Part shown: positions 12,113-25,371 of the stretch, piece after piece
Layout: the number at the start of each line of letters is the position of its first letter
How positions within the stretch are numbered: position 1 is the stretch's first letter
The notes under the pieces: generated by a model
Database searches by the model: none
The model's input: only the letters and a program-made list of their open reading frames with translations
What the model was told of the DNA's origin: nothing
Source of the DNA: Salvia splendens
Taxonomy: Eukaryota; Streptophyta; Magnoliopsida; Lamiales; Lamiaceae
NCBI RefSeq assembly: GCF_004379255.2
Contig: NC_056041.1
Location: forward strand, 14,787,559 to 14,851,558
Length of the DNA: 64,000 bases
Direction of reading: 5' to 3'
Made by a program: the position numbers and the translations under genes

Positions 12113-14926
12113 TAGAAAAAATGGAATTATTTATACCTATATGATCATGTGAAAAATGAAGTGACAAAAAATAAAAATAACTATATAATAAAATTCACGT
12201 AATTATTATTCAGATAAGTTTATTGCAGATAGAATCAGGGGCCATTTTATTTGGTAGGGAATTAATATACTCAACCACAGAAAATAAAAGTTATTGGTGC
12301 AGTAGATAAAACCAGTCACTCTGCGTCAATATTCATAATTGCTGCTTATCCTTTGTTTGTCATTCTACTTTATGTCCAAAAATATAAAATAATGCTCTTT
12401 AACTGATTATGATAATATTGTGGAATAATATTTATTTCATAGATTTGTCGATAAAAATTCTTTATAAGCTTAAACTATATTTATAAAATCTATGCCTATA
12501 ATTTTTTTTACGGATTTAGAAAGACTCAAAACCGCAAAATAGGTCCAACCATCCAACGTACAAAAAGAGATAAAAATAGCTATCGAGACAGGAAGGCCTA
12601 CAGAACCACAAAAAAATACCAAATGCAACCAAACAGCAGAACACTCCAAGAAAGCATCCAAGAATAAACTAGAGGAAGAAAAGCATATCCTCGGACTTCA
12701 TAAAGCAACACGCCTGTCATCTTAAACGATAGTCAGTCGAGATAACAGAGATGCGGATGACAAATTAATGTGCTAATCAAAAGAAATACCATTACATGTA
12801 TATCCTAAATATATATCGACAAATATTATGCTACTTACTTTATATTATATGTAAGCATCATGCCTAAGCACCACTCTTGTTCAATTTATTTAATGCTATT
12901 TTTTTTATTATATACATTTAGTTTAATTTAATACAGTGAAAATTGATATTATTAAGATTATTTATTTTCTACTATATTACATAACAAATTAAAGTTTAAT
13001 TTGTTATTTTATTCATCTATTTAAAATTATAGTACAAATTAAAATTAACAATTCGAGCCTTGACTCTTTCTTTTTTTTATATAACTTATACAATTAATGA
13101 CAACTCTCTCATAAAACATAATCTAAGCAAGAGTTGTCTCGCTTAATATATATACACTAATGTAACAACTCTCTCTCTATTTAATTACAACTTAAATTAA
13201 AATATATGAAGATAGATTTGAATCGCATAGCGTAGGGTCAAATTCACACATAAATGCAGTCTATGATAAATACGCAAGGTAGAGACAAGAGATCACATAA
13301 AAATTAAATTTCTGCCAAATCATAATGTATAGGAAAGGGGTAGAATGGTCCATCTATCTACATAGATGGACAAGACAAATGTACAAATAAAACAAACGTG
13401 GCCCGTGCGTACTGATTATCCTTATTAAATTATTACTACTATTATTGCATATTTGTAATTTGTACACGTACTTTTATTTTAAAATTTGTACAAGTACATT
13501 GACATTAAATTCTCAAGAGTAATTTGCCTAAATTTGACTTAGTACTCAATGAGCCATGAAATTGATGTTGCTGTTAGATCCTGGAATTAAATATGAAGAG
13601 TTTGAACTATCAATAATTTTATATATTAAAAAAAACTTGTAAATAGAATGATTTTACTACGTGAGTATATTATGGGAATTGGAAGAAAATAGTACCCCTA
13701 CTAGTATTAATTAGCACCGTAATGCTGGGAAAACTTGATCTTCAATATTGATAAGAATGACTCCTAACTTATAGTGTTATTATTTGGCCTAATATTTTAG
13801 AAAATCCAGGTGATTTAAATGCATTACTATTATGAGTCTATGGCTATAGTTTCGAATGCATAAGGCATCGAAAGTAAGATTAAAATATGAGCCAAACCAA
13901 GTAAATTTAAGTTGCTTAAATGAAATAATCATGTTGATTGTTGAAATCCAGATATTGTCAATTTAAAATAATTCAGGTTTCTACTCGATGACTGACTGAT
14001 TGAAAACCAAAACAACGTGCAAATTAAAATAAATTTTGTGCATGGCGTAGTACTTTTAATAGTTTATAAATTTTGATCGAAGCTAGAGTTGTTACCCAAG
14101 ATTATAATACAAAGATACTTTAAATCGTGTTTACACCATTGAATTGGGAACTAATACTGATCGATATAAGATAATAACCCACTCTGAGCAATAAATTTCA
14201 AATATTTCAATTATTAACTAAATTTATAATTTCAATATGCATACGACGTTTGCGGGAAAAAAATGTGCAATTAGATTAGATTAAGAATTAAAGTACAAAT
14301 CACGACGCTGACATGTCATATCATTGAATAGATAAAATCCATATTTGTTGAATTACTTGATCAGCTTAAAATAATTGCGTTTTAGTGAAGGTTAAGAAAA
14401 AGCGAGGAAATGGGGAGAAGAGGCACCGATCCACTTAATTCGAATAATATTAAATTAATGTCGTCTTCACATATATAATAACAAAAAACGAAAACGGTTT
14501 TTACGTATTCATGATTAACACTTAAAGAAAAAATGATTATGTTGTTACGTCTATCTATTTGAACTTTGAAGTGTAAACTAATGATGGCTTCAAAGAAGCC
14601 GAGTTTACGCCTTTTATGGAGAAAGTTACAAATTGATGATTGCTATTTAATTGTTTATCAATTTGTGCATCATTGCATCAACGTGTTACGTGTTCACTAA
14701 TTTAATTGAATACGTGTGATAATACTGATAGATACTAGATATATATTTTATATATAATTACTACAATAATTTTCATGAATATGCATATATTATTGACAAT
14801 GAGATGTAGAAGGCTCGTGACGGTTCATGCACTTTAGGAAAGTTGGCATCTTCTTGAAACTACTACTAGCTAGGTACTCCTATCTAATTAATCTATTTTG
14901 AATACTATTTTGTAAACAATATATTA
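12113..14926. other. Intergenic, AT-rich
   Basis: No gene recognised. A less AT-rich patch at about 12495-12760 has an open frame on the minus strand (MDAFLECSAVW...) that might be the worn 3' end of a LINE, but no diagnostic motif supports this. The remainder is featureless. Confidence 0.45.
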
Positions 14927-15200
14927 CTCCCTCCGTCCCCAATTAATTGTCATTCTTTTTCATTTCGGTCTGTCCCTCAATAATTGTCACACTTCATTTT
15001 TATCATAGATGGTAAGTAGATTTCATATTCCACTAATTCAGTTCACTCACATTTTATTATAAAACTAATATAAAAAATGGGTTCCACATTCCATTAACTT
15101 TTTCAACCAACTTTTCTTTACATTTCCAACCAACTTTTCTTTACATTTCTTAAAACCTGTACCCGGTCAAAGAGTGATAATTAATCGGGGACAGAGGGAG
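14927..15200. mobile_element. Stowaway-like MITE
   Basis: 274 bp with ends CTCCCTCCGTCCCCAATTAA and its inverse, flanked by TA at 14925-14926 and 15201-15202. A short internal duplication of CAACTTTTCTTTACATTTC lies near 15110-15145. Confidence 0.9.
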
Positions 15201-16738
15201 TATGATACATTGAAAAAGAAGAGCAAAAAAAGGCCTTCAAACTCTTGTGATCATACGTTTGTTGGAGGAATTGGCTGTCAAATTGTTAAACTTTCAAAAA
15301 TGAAACTTATATAGCCATATTCAACGGTCCAATGATGAATTTAGTGTAACTAAAATGAGAAAAATATTATTCAACAAATATTTATAGCCAAATAGAAACG
15401 GTGGTTGCATAAGATCTTGAAATTACTAAAGTCATATCTTTGCTTTTGTCATGGCATTGGTTTTGATATAATGCGTTTGAATACTTCCACTTTTCCCAAC
15501 CTGGTCCTTATTTAGAGGGTTGCATTTTTTGCCTTTAATTTTGGCATCTATTCTCGACTTTGCTATTCGTAGATGCTTTTCACGTAGTAATAAACAAACT
15601 TACTTCACATATACACAAAATAACAAAATCAAGCTGTGTTTTCATAATTTAAACTTTTATTTTAATGTGTTGTGTATAATGTATTAATGGTAGTATTTTA
15701 AATCGATTATCTAAATCTTCGCATATTGACCACAAATAAGGTAAGATTTGCTAATCAATCACAACGACTGGCGAAATAATAATTTTTCAAATATTGATTG
15801 GTGGTATATTTGAATATATATTTTGACGTAACGTAATCATGCCGTGATTCCCTTATCTTGCTAACCAAGAATAAATCCATGCATGACCCAAAAATCATGC
15901 TCCATAAAAGAGAACCCTTAATCGCAAAATCACATTAATACTCTTACATTTACATGCCTAATTTTAACAATTTACAGAAAATCATCTCATACGTAAAAGT
16001 AAATCTATAGTCACAATATGGCAACCGCAACCATAAACTGATTCAATATAAAAATAACCCAACTAACTTTTATATATAAAAAAATTATAATACCCATGTC
16101 CCATAAAAATGTATATTCTTTTCATTTTGATTCATATCATATAGTTTTAATATTTAGTATTTTTCACTTTAATGAGTTTGACTCATTCTACAATAACCTT
16201 AATCCAATCATTTCATTTCCTATTTCTATCATATATTAAAATTTGTGTTTATTCTATAATACTCCATTCGTTTCATAAAAATATGAACTCTTTATTTTTT
16301 AGTTCGTCTCACAAGAATATATACATTTTCTAAATTTGAAAACTCTTTTATGAGTATCTAATAAGGACACACGAACAATATTTTAATAACTTATTCTTTA
16401 TATTTTTTTCTTACTTTATCAATTATGTATTGAAATATCAATTATATTTTTGTGGGAAGGGTAGGGGAATATTTAATTGAGTGGGTAGAATAGAATGAAA
16501 GTTGGTCTTCTCTAGTGCATTGCCAAACGAGAATTTTATGCTGTCAAAAGTGGAGTACTCGCTGACAGTAAAAGCTGCTAATTTACAACATATAAAAAAA
16601 TAAGGTTAGGTTTGAACTTTGAACGTATTCACCGAAACTTGTTTATTGAAAACACAAGATCCAAATATATCTGTCTCACCATTTTACCTGTATAATACGT
16701 ATGACCCTTTTATTTTCCTCAATATATTTTCTTAGCTT
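15201..16738. other. Upstream region of the RING E3 gene
   Basis: Non-coding. Two further MITE-like termini with imperfect CATAAAAATAT-type ends occur at about 16085-16160 and 16259-16350. Without clear target duplications I cannot delimit them. The last few hundred bases should contain the promoter of the RING gene. Confidence 0.45.
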
Positions 16739-16746
16739 TATAAATA
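16739..16746 (+). promoter_or_regulatory. TATA box of the RING E3 gene
   Basis: TATAAATA sits 33 bp before the chosen ATG (16779). This leaves a leader of only about 10 nt and makes the in-frame ATG at 16701, which lies upstream of the box, an unlikely start. Confidence 0.6.
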
Positions 16747-16778
16747 CACCTCTCTCCCCATTTTCCTCATCTGCTGCA

Positions 16779-17502
16779 ATGCCGATTCAAGCTCAGATAT
16801 TCGTCTCTGGTGGATGCCACGACGAGAAAGCCTACGGATTAAACAATCTCCGCTGCTACCATTCTAATTCCAACCGTCATCATCTCTCTATCCCTCACAT
16901 CGTCTCCGCTCAATTCCACAATCAACCAATCGAGATTGATCACTACCTCAATTCACTGGTAAATCAACCATTCTTCTCTTTCCAATTCATGAAAAAACTA
17001 ATTACTAAATTGCAATTTTCTTCAATCGATACAGAACGAGAGCTTGAGAATGGCGCTGCAGGAGCAGCGGCGGCGGCAGACCGCGCTCCTGGTGAGGAGC
17101 TACGAATCGACGATTCAGTCTCTGCTGAAGCAGAGAGACGACGATATCTCGAGAGCGGGGAGGAGGAATGTGGAGCTGGAGGAGTGCGTGAGGAGGATGG
17201 AGATGGAGAAGGCGACGTGGCAGAGATTGGCGCAGGAGAGCGAGGCGATGGCGGCGTCGCTGAGGAAGGAGGCGGCGGAGGAGGACGCGGGGTCGTGCTG
17301 CGTGGAGAGAGAGAGAGAAGGAGAAGAAGAGGAGGAGGGAGAATCGAGGAAGATGGTTTGCAGATGCTGCAATTCTAGGAAATCGTGGGTGATAATGCTG
17401 CCGTGCAGGCATCTCTGCTCATGCAGAGATTGCGATGCGTTTCTCGATTCCTGCCCTGTTTGCAATGTCGCCAAGAAAGCAAGTTTGGAAGCTCTGCTTT
17501 GA
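16779..17502 (+). CDS. BOI-related RING-type E3 ubiquitin ligase
   Basis: Exons 16779-16958 (60 codons) and 17035-17502 (155 codons plus stop) encode 215 residues; the 76-bp intron obeys GT-AG. The start MPIQAQIF and residues HHLSIPHIVSAQ and INSLNE-like region match the BOI/BRG family (BOTRYTIS SUSCEPTIBLE1 INTERACTOR). Residues about 60-150 form a charged coiled coil (RRMEMEKATWQRLAQESE). A C-terminal RING begins near residue 169 with CRCC, continues LPCRHLCSC and ends SCPVC. The family ubiquitinates targets such as the MYB factor BOS1 and represses gibberellin and cell-death responses. It is shorter than the usual 300-350 residues of BOI. An acidic Glu-rich insert precedes the RING. The upstream in-frame Met at 16701 is rejected because the TATA box follows it. 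Confidence 0.9.
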
Positions 17503-19988
17503 CATTTTTATGTATTTAATTTAAAATTTTAAAAAATTACTAGTTCTTGGTTTTTGATATACATCGGCTCAATGTTTTTTTTAATTAGGTTTTAGTTGTA
17601 GAGAATACTAACTTTGGTTGATCGATGATGTGTATATTGTCATTTGTCACACTTGTTTGTCCCTTTGTGTAGTTCCTTATTAGGTTTGGGTTCGTTTCGA
17701 AATTATTAAAAATTTTACAAAAGAATTCGAATATTGTTTAGTACTACTATTTATTTAACACCCCATAACTTTCAATCTTCACGCAAAAACTAATTGGCAG
17801 ACTGAAAGTCAATGCTATGTATGGGTAAAATGCATGTAAGTTACACTAGACATAAATGTTATGAAATCGTACATATTTTCTTTATATTTTCGAAATATTT
17901 GTGTTGATTTTCTTACCTTTAAATATGCAAATAGCTGTTGGGCTGGCACCCAATATATGGAAAATTAAACATTATGGATTTCTTTGATAAATATGGGGTG
18001 ATTCATTGAACACTCGAGTTATTTGCGCAACATATTGTACAAAAAAGGTGGAACTGTAACGCATTTCTCAAAAAAAGATATTCACCAAATTCCCTTTTTT
18101 TGTTTGGAGATTTGCGTTGTAAATCCTTTCCTTAATTATATGATTTTCATCCAAAATCGATGAATTACGGCATGCTATTTTTTTAAATCATCAATCTGTT
18201 TTAAATATCGAATTAACTACACAATGAAAGTGGAGTGTGAATTGACGTTTCAAATTTTGTGTCTATATTAAAACTATTAATATTTGAAATGTCATGCATT
18301 ATTTGGGAATTAATTTAATTTGAACAACACTCTGCGACTTTCTTAATTAACTAAGGGAGAAAGCTACGATAACTTGATTCAGTAGAATCAGTTCTTTTGC
18401 ATAAATCTTGACGATTTGCTTTTCCCCCTTTTAGGACTTTTTTTATCTGCACAATACATAAATATATGCATTAATTTTTTTTCCGTTTTAAATCTTTTCA
18501 TGTCCTAATAGTAATTGGTTTTTAGCCTACTAAATCGATGAATCTGAAATTAAAAATCTAAACAGAGTGAATATACAGTATTAAATCAATCAATGATTTC
18601 TTTACCGACATTCATTTTTCCTGCGCCATTTTTTTCTGCTATGTCACGTTCCATGTACTACTCCTATTATTTAAATATAGATCTTACATGTTTTTATTCT
18701 CCTTAAACACATAAAGGAAGATAACAATAACGGGTGTGTGTACTTATAGGAAAAAATCATGACAATAGACTTGATTTTTATTCATGACATTTTTTTCCGT
18801 AAATACTTACACATTATTAACTAGGTCTAGATTTCTTGGAAATATATATAAATACAAAATTAAATATGTGAAACAAATTATTCTATAAAAAAAAGGACGT
18901 GCTCTCGAGTTTTAGCTGGCCCGACCTGGTCCTTACTCCTTTCTTAAATATTAATACGTTCCAATTAATTTGTATACATTAAAACAGGAATTGGTAGTAG
19001 TATTTATGATCAATAATATTCACTTTCACAATAATTAATCGTGTTTAATATAAAAAATGTCACCTTTTAATTTATTTGTAACATACAATAACATAAGTTT
19101 AATGAACGACTTTGATGTAAACAACAATTAATCTTTTGTTGGTGTTGGGAGAAAGTTCACGCATTTTTTTTTCAAAAACTAAAAGATTTGAGTGCAACGT
19201 CGAAGACGCTGCTTGCTCGAAACAACCAATTCAGGGCAGGCATGCTTCATATGTTAAAGTCTTGAAATTGAAATAATATTCGACCATTTTTAACCAAAAA
19301 TTCAAATTACTATTTTTCCTACTTTTAACTGACTGGTGACAAGCAACGACTTCAAATTCGATGTTATTTATTTATTAACTTTTCTTCTTCAATTTATAAA
19401 TATATTTTCTGCTTTTAATTATGTAATTGTATAGTTGAATTATGCATTTTTTGGATTTTAATCGAAGTTTTAATTTCGGTTCAATTTTTATTGCCAATTT
19501 TGTGTGCGGTCGGTTATTGATTAATAATTGACTATTAACTGAAATTATAAATAAAATATTAAAACTTTTATTTTACAGTGTTTTGGAAAGATAAACTCAA
19601 TAACATATGGCCCTATAGCCCACATAGCTTAGGCAAGAGGATAATATTCTTGCAAAACGATAATAGTAATTGTGAATTAAGTAGGCTCATGTTTTATGGT
19701 GTAGCATTGTTTTGTGTACTTTTGTCAATGATTAATGTGAAATAAATTGCCTTAACTCGTTCCTCAAACAAATGCAATTGAGATTTTGATTTTAAAGATT
19801 TCAAGAGTTAGATAAGTTTGAGAACAAAACTAATACTCCTCACCAAAAAGTTTTTACCAATTACCGTTGATTACAGATTTAAGAATAATAACATTAAAGA
19901 TAGAAATTCATTTTTATTTTATTTATCTTTTTCAATTATTTCTATATAGGAAGAGTGTGCAACAAAAATTTCATTTTTACTATAGCAA
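17503..19988. other. Intergenic, AT-rich
   Basis: The first 200 bases should hold the 3' untranslated region of the RING gene. The rest shows no gene, no clear inverted ends and no RNA gene. Confidence 0.5.
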
Positions 19989-20665
19989 GAGCATCAGCAA
20001 TGGACGGACTATAGTTCAGACAATGCATAGTCCGGACTATAGTCTACCGTTGCGGATGGCGGCCCTAAGCCTTGCCCCATGCACCGCCCCTATCAGTGGC
20101 GGATCCATAGAGGGGCAGGAGGGTGCGGTTGCCCCTCCCCGGCAACCAGCTATTATGGATCCGGGCGTATATTTTCCATGGTCGCGCCCCCTCCAATTGC
20201 TTCTAATTTCGCTTCGAGGATGAAGAGTTATGACAATTCCGTCCTTTCCATTTTGTAGTGCTGGATCCGCCACTGCCCCCTATGTATAGACCGGGCTATA
20301 GTCCTTGTCCTAGCTATAGTCTGCCATTGCGGGCACCTTGACTATAGTACGGACTATGATTTCTATTTTTTTTCAATTTTTCGTACTCTAAATACCACAT
20401 TTTATCTTCATTTCTCACGCCTTCCAATCTCTTTTCCAACTTTTCATTGAAAAAATTTGGTCATGTAACCGTTAAAATTGTTTTTTTAGTATTTCGCATT
20501 ATACTTTTTCGGCTTTTTAATAAAATGAAGATTTTCATACTGATTTATGTATATTTTCCTATTTTATTTTATTCAAAAACAAAAAAAAAACAAAAGAAAT
20601 ACAACATGGAGTAGTTGTTAAAAAGTTAGGACGGGCTACAGGGCACCGTATTGCAGGTTAATAGA
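19989..20665. mobile_element. Degenerate Harbinger-type MITE
   Basis: The left end GAGCATCAGCAATGG with repeated ACTATAGTCCGGACTATAG palindromes is typical of the other Harbinger elements here. The right end is worn (reversed, near 20660: CTGCAATACGGTGCCC) and the target duplication is not clear. The interior keeps a CTAAATACC promoter-like block followed by AT-rich DNA. It hosts a hAT MITE at 20094-20275. Confidence 0.5.
20094..20275. mobile_element. hAT-type MITE nested in a Harbinger MITE
   Basis: 182 bp with perfect 14-bp inverted ends CAGTGGCGGATCCA. It is flanked by GCCCCTAT (20086-20093) and CCCCCTAT (20276-20283), a target duplication matching at 7 of 8 bases. The 8-bp size and CAG ends indicate the hAT superfamily. 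Confidence 0.85.
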
Positions 20666-20727
20666 TATGACTATAAAATGCTGACGCGTAGGATTATAAA
20701 TTGGTATAGGGCAGGATATGAGCATAA

Positions 20728-22681
20728 GAGCATCCACAACCGTGCTCTTGCCAGCGGCACGGTTGTGGGCCCGGGTGGTACTATTCATGCCTGCTCTCTG
20801 GCAAGAGCACAACACCCACAACTGTGCTCTTCCGCAAGGACGAGCACAATTAATTTAATATTCAATTAAACATAAACATTTCCATAATACTAAAATTCAT
20901 TTAAAAAATATAAATAATATTACAAATGACAAATAAAATAAAAAACGACATAATTAAAATCCTAAAAATTACATAATTAGAATACTAAAAATTAAAAAAA
21001 CCACTACTCGTTGCCGAATTTCGTCCACATGTGTTTGATTAGGTCTTCTTGTAGCTGAATGTGGGTTCGGGTATCGCGCATTGTGTGTCTTGTCTCGATC
21101 CTCTGGCCAACCGTCGTATGCTCACCTCGGCGTGGGGGAGACCTCGCTGTTGAGCTTCCGGCTTCATCCTCGTCGTAGAAGCTAGCCGCCCTTGGCCCTT
21201 CGTCGGCTATAATCATGTTGTGTAAGATAATACACGTGAACATGATGTCGGCGATATTATTCACTTACCACAGCCGAGCCGGAGCCTTCACAATGTTAAA
21301 TCGGGCTTGAAGGACCCCGAAGGCTCTTTCAACGTCTTCCGCGCGGACTCTTGACGCTGCGCAAAAAGAACCCGCCTCGGGTCGTGCGGGTAGTGGAGCG
21401 TCTTCACGAACGTCGACCACCTTGGGTAGATACCATCGGCGAGATAGTAACCCATGTGGTATGTATTTTCGTTGATGGTGAAGTCGATCGCCGGTGCTAC
21501 ACCATTCATCACATCATTGAAGAGTGGTGAAGAATAGACCACGTTCAAGTCGTTGTTGGCTCCGGCAACGCCGAAATATGCATGCCAAATCCATAGGCGG
21601 TAGTCGGCGACCGCCTCAAGGATAAGTGTTGGGCCGCCGCCTTTGTGACCGCTTAAGTGTTGCCCCCTCCAAGCATTCGGGTAATTCTTCCACCTCCAAT
21701 GCATGCAGTCAATGCTGCCAAGCATTCCGGGGAAGCCATGGACTGATTCGTGAAGACGCAGCAACCGTTGGCAATCATCGGTGCTGGGTGCCCAAAGGAA
21801 ATCATCCCCGAAAGCTGAACGAACGCCCTCGCAAAAATTCTTTAGACAAAGGATTCCAATGGACTCACCGATATGCAAATACTCGTCGAAGATGTCGGCC
21901 GTTTGCCCAATAGCGAGTTGTCGGATGGCACACGTACACTTCTGCAACGGCGTGATACTTTGCCGGCCGGCTGCATCTTGACCTGTTTGGGAGAATTCAA
22001 CACGTGCGGACAATGTGTTGACAATTCGCATGAACAAGCGCTTTGACATGCGAAAACGGCGCCTGAAGTAATCTGCCGGAAACCGCGGCTGGTCGGCAAA
22101 GTAGTTGGCAACGAGCCTTTCGTGGGCTCCCTCCCGGTCACGATGGATGTAGCGCCGATTTGATCTGGTTCGTTGAGGAGGAGGAGCGGGGGTATTCGCC
22201 GTGACATATGCTTCGTAAGCGGCACGATGTTGTTCGTAGTATTCTTGTTCTTCGCGTTCCGCTTCCGCCATAATATGGGTGAAATCCATTTGAGGTTTTG
22301 AATGAGGGATGAATGTGTTGATAGTTTGTATGAGAGATGAATGGGAGATGAATTGATGTGATAAATGGATGATGAATTTGTGTATTTATAGATGATTTTG
22401 GGGGGAAAAATAAAAAAAAACTCAAAAAAATTCAGAAAAAACGGGAAAAAAACGGCCATATTTTTGGGATTTGGAAATTTTTTTTAATCATTTTATATAA
22501 TTTAAAAACGATTTTTAAAATAAAAAATAAATAAATTCAAAGGCAACGGCATAGCCGTTGCCCAATCATAAGCCGCCACGTCGCCTGCTCGCTGGCACGG
22601 CGCGAGCGCAGCGGCGGCGGTCCTCGTCCTCGCCGCTGGCACGGACGGCGGCCTTCACTCCCACCACCGTTGTGGATGCTC
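20728..22681 (-). mobile_element. PIF/Harbinger element, family A, transposase only
   Basis: The inverted ends are GAGCATCCACAACCGTGCTC and GAGCATCCACAACGGTGG (right end reversed), with TAA at 20725-20727 and 22682-22684. The left 180 bp, with GTGCTCTTGCC and GCAAGAGCACAACACCCACA motifs, match 7014-8739. The only gene is a transposase on the minus strand with a TATAAATA box at 22383-22390. There is no ORF1. Its right-hand TAA is at the same time the left-hand TAA of the next element. Confidence 0.92.
21004..22289 (-). pseudogene. PIF/Harbinger DDE transposase, nearly intact
   Basis: The frame runs from ATG 22289 (MDFTHIMAEAEREEQ) with an N-terminal helix-turn-helix-like region (FPADYFRRRFRMSKRLF), first catalytic Asp in GSIDCMHWRW and second in GANNDLNV. 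Near 21340 a one-base loss shifts the phase; the following DVERAFGVLQARF segment, with the catalytic Glu, is in the new frame. One stop (TAA near 21267) precedes NNIADIMFTCIILHNMI, and the tail ends at 21004. Family proteins are about 380-430 residues and cut DNA at TWA sites. With only one shift and one stop, this is a recently disabled gene. The promoter TATA (22383-22390) is intact. Confidence 0.9.
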
Positions 22682-22684
22682 TAA

Positions 22685-23368
22685 GAGCATGCCCATCGGT
22701 GCTCTTGCGCAAGGACGCGTCCCTGTCGTCGGCAAGAGCAGACCCTTGTTCTTGCCGACGGCACGACCCTGCTCAATGCTTAGAGCACGTCCGTGCCAAT
22801 GGCAAGAGCACGAGCAGCCGACGTGACATGCTTTAGTTGGCAGTTAGTTTATCATTTTTTAATAGTTTTTTAAAAAAATTTGAAAAAATCTGAAAAATTC
22901 AGATTTAATAAAAAAATATTTTCCCACTTTCTAATAAAATACATCCATTTTTCACACTTTTAATTTATTTTTTCATTAGTTTTACCCCAAAATTCATACT
23001 TTCATCTATAAATACTCTCATTTCAAACACAAAAAATGACACTATACCAAACAACTATCTCAATCTCAATTTTTAGGATTTTAATTATGTAATTTTTAAT
23101 TTTTAAGATTTTAATTACGTAATTTTTAATTTTTTTAGTAATTTGTAATGGTATCGGGTATTTTTAATGCATTTTAATATTGTGGAAATGTTTTAGTAAT
23201 TGAAGTATTTAAATTGAATAATGGAATGGTGGGACCCTTGAGCATGCTCACGGAAGAGCATGGATATGGGTGTTGTGATTTTGCCAAAGAACAGATAGTA
23301 AAAAATGAATAAAAGTGGGTGCGGGTCCACTTCGATGCTCTTTGGCAAGAGCATGAATGAGGATGCTC
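22685..23368. mobile_element. Harbinger-type MITE abutting 20728-22681
   Basis: The inverted ends are GAGCATGCCCATCGGTGCTC and, reversed, GAGCATCCTCATTCATGCTC, with TAA at 22682-22684 and 23369-23371. Subterminal GTGCTCTTG motifs, a leader like that of the autonomous relatives (CTATAAATACTCTC near 23007) and AT-rich filler remain, but there is no reading frame. It is an internal deletion derivative of the same superfamily. Confidence 0.88.
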
Positions 23369-23371
23369 TAA

Positions 23372-25371
23372 AGTAATATGGATCTAGCCCTACACAGCCT
23401 ACAATTGGTGGAAGCCCAAGACCTAGACGAAGGTTGTGTACAACATTTGCTAGGATGGGCCTAACTTCAGTGGGATGATATATTGGCCCAGACCGTCAGT
23501 TGTTGGGCTTGTGCTTATTGCTGTTGATTATACTCCTAATTAGTACTGGATGTTTCTTTTTAACACTCCCATCCTTCAGATTTGTTTTATATTACGCTTC
23601 AAAATTAATTTGGGTCCACTAATTTCAGAATGTAGTTACAATTATAAAATTTAATAATTAATTACAAAATAATATGATTACGAATTAATAGTGTATAATT
23701 AAGATTTACAGAGTCTGTCCATAAATTATTTTCTCAAATTAAACTACTCATACAAGTCACACCGTTCCTTACTTCCTCCGTTTTGTTGATTTTTAGATGA
23801 CTTTAGTAGGAGCCAAATATTAGTCATAAGTTTCTCAAGCCAGTCCAAGAGTTTATTTTATTTTAGCAGAAATAATCATTATTATTGTTTTTTGAAGGAC
23901 GTAAATATTAGTCATAAGTTTTTCACTATTAATTTATAATTTCATCCAGAAGTAGGATTTAAACCATAGCTATATCCAGACAATATTAATATCTATCTGT
24001 TTCTGAAAGTTTTAATTGTTAGGGGACCGCAAGATGTTGAAATGCGATTTTGAAGTTAATTTATTGGAATTCAAATTTAAAGTTTACAGATATTAAATTT
24101 ACATAAGTCATTTACTCCTCATATTGTCATGCAGATGACTCTATTTCACATTTATATTGCAATCTCTTTATTCTTTTAGTACTAATGTGACTAATTTAAA
24201 AGGTAATTACCACTTAAAATAGTAGCAAATTTGACTAGTTAACAGCTCATATTTTAAGAATTTTAACTTTGTCTGGCTCATATACATTTTGAACTGAGTA
24301 TAATTCCAAAAACTAGGTTTTTATGCTCTGTGAATGAGATATATCACTACTTAGGTTACTACTATTTCGTTGCAAATTTCAATCCTTCTTCACATGCAAA
24401 GATTGACACTCAGAGATTTTCTTGTCGATTCCATAATTTTATTGGATTTTTCGTGGTGTGGTGACAATATTTGCCAACCTTTTTGAGTGTATCAAATTTC
24501 ATAAATTGACATGCACAACTTATCTATTAACTACTACAGATAGTGGCCAAAGTAATTTGAAACAAGCTGAACTATATTATAATTGGCAAATTAATTAGTA
24601 ATTAAGAAATGTAGTATTTTTTTTAGTGTGATTAATAGTTGCAAATATATTGGTGTCGTGCATGTGGGCTGCGCTGGAAATTTGGTTTCCACATGGCTAT
24701 AACCAACTGCATCATTTTTTGTTTTATGCAAAATTGATTTGTCCTCCAACTTATATAAAAAGGGTAAAAAATCTAGCTGTCTTTTATAAATAGACATGAC
24801 ATTATATGCAATAGTTTTAATTCTTATTTAAGGAAAATAGATTTCTACAAATTAAGACCACAAACAATTATCAAAAGTGGAAAGATAGATTTACTCTCCA
24901 TCTTAAAATAATAATATAAAAAACAAAAATCTAGCTGTCAAAGAACTGGAGGCCCTAAATATACCAAAATGATAATGCATAAAATTTGGTGGGTAGCTCA
25001 CTGTACACTTACCTATTTTATGTAAAAACATTATAAAATTAATGCATATAGTCGTTTCTAGTATAATTTTATTGTAGTAGTACCATAATAAATAAATCGA
25101 TATTCTAACACTTCAGGTAACCCTATTTTTTTTAAATTTATATTGCACCAAAAGAGAGATTGATCATGTATCTAAAACAGGTGATTAGGTTCATAAAATT
25201 GGCGCTCGCTTAAACGGCCATATATTAACGGCAACAAATAAGACCGTTACGTCTCGAAAACTCTCGAACACTCCAGTTATTTTTGTGGGTCCCTTCCAAA
25301 AAGTGTGACGTGGCTGTTACTCTATGGTTATCCATTTTTACGTTTGAATCAAATTTAGATGACTATGTTTA
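23372..25371. other. Intergenic, AT-rich
   Basis: No gene recognised. A lone CTTCCTCCGTTTTG near 23773 resembles a Stowaway end without a partner. The stretch at 25195-25330 is less AT-rich but not coding. Confidence 0.45.

Noticed and set aside
16701..16778. Upstream in-frame ATG of the RING gene
   Set aside because: It precedes the TATA box at 16739 and the added residues are not family-like; the family start is MPIQAQIF at 16779.
17005..17474. Minus-strand open frames over the RING gene
   Set aside because: Shadows of the Glu/Arg-rich coiled-coil exon.
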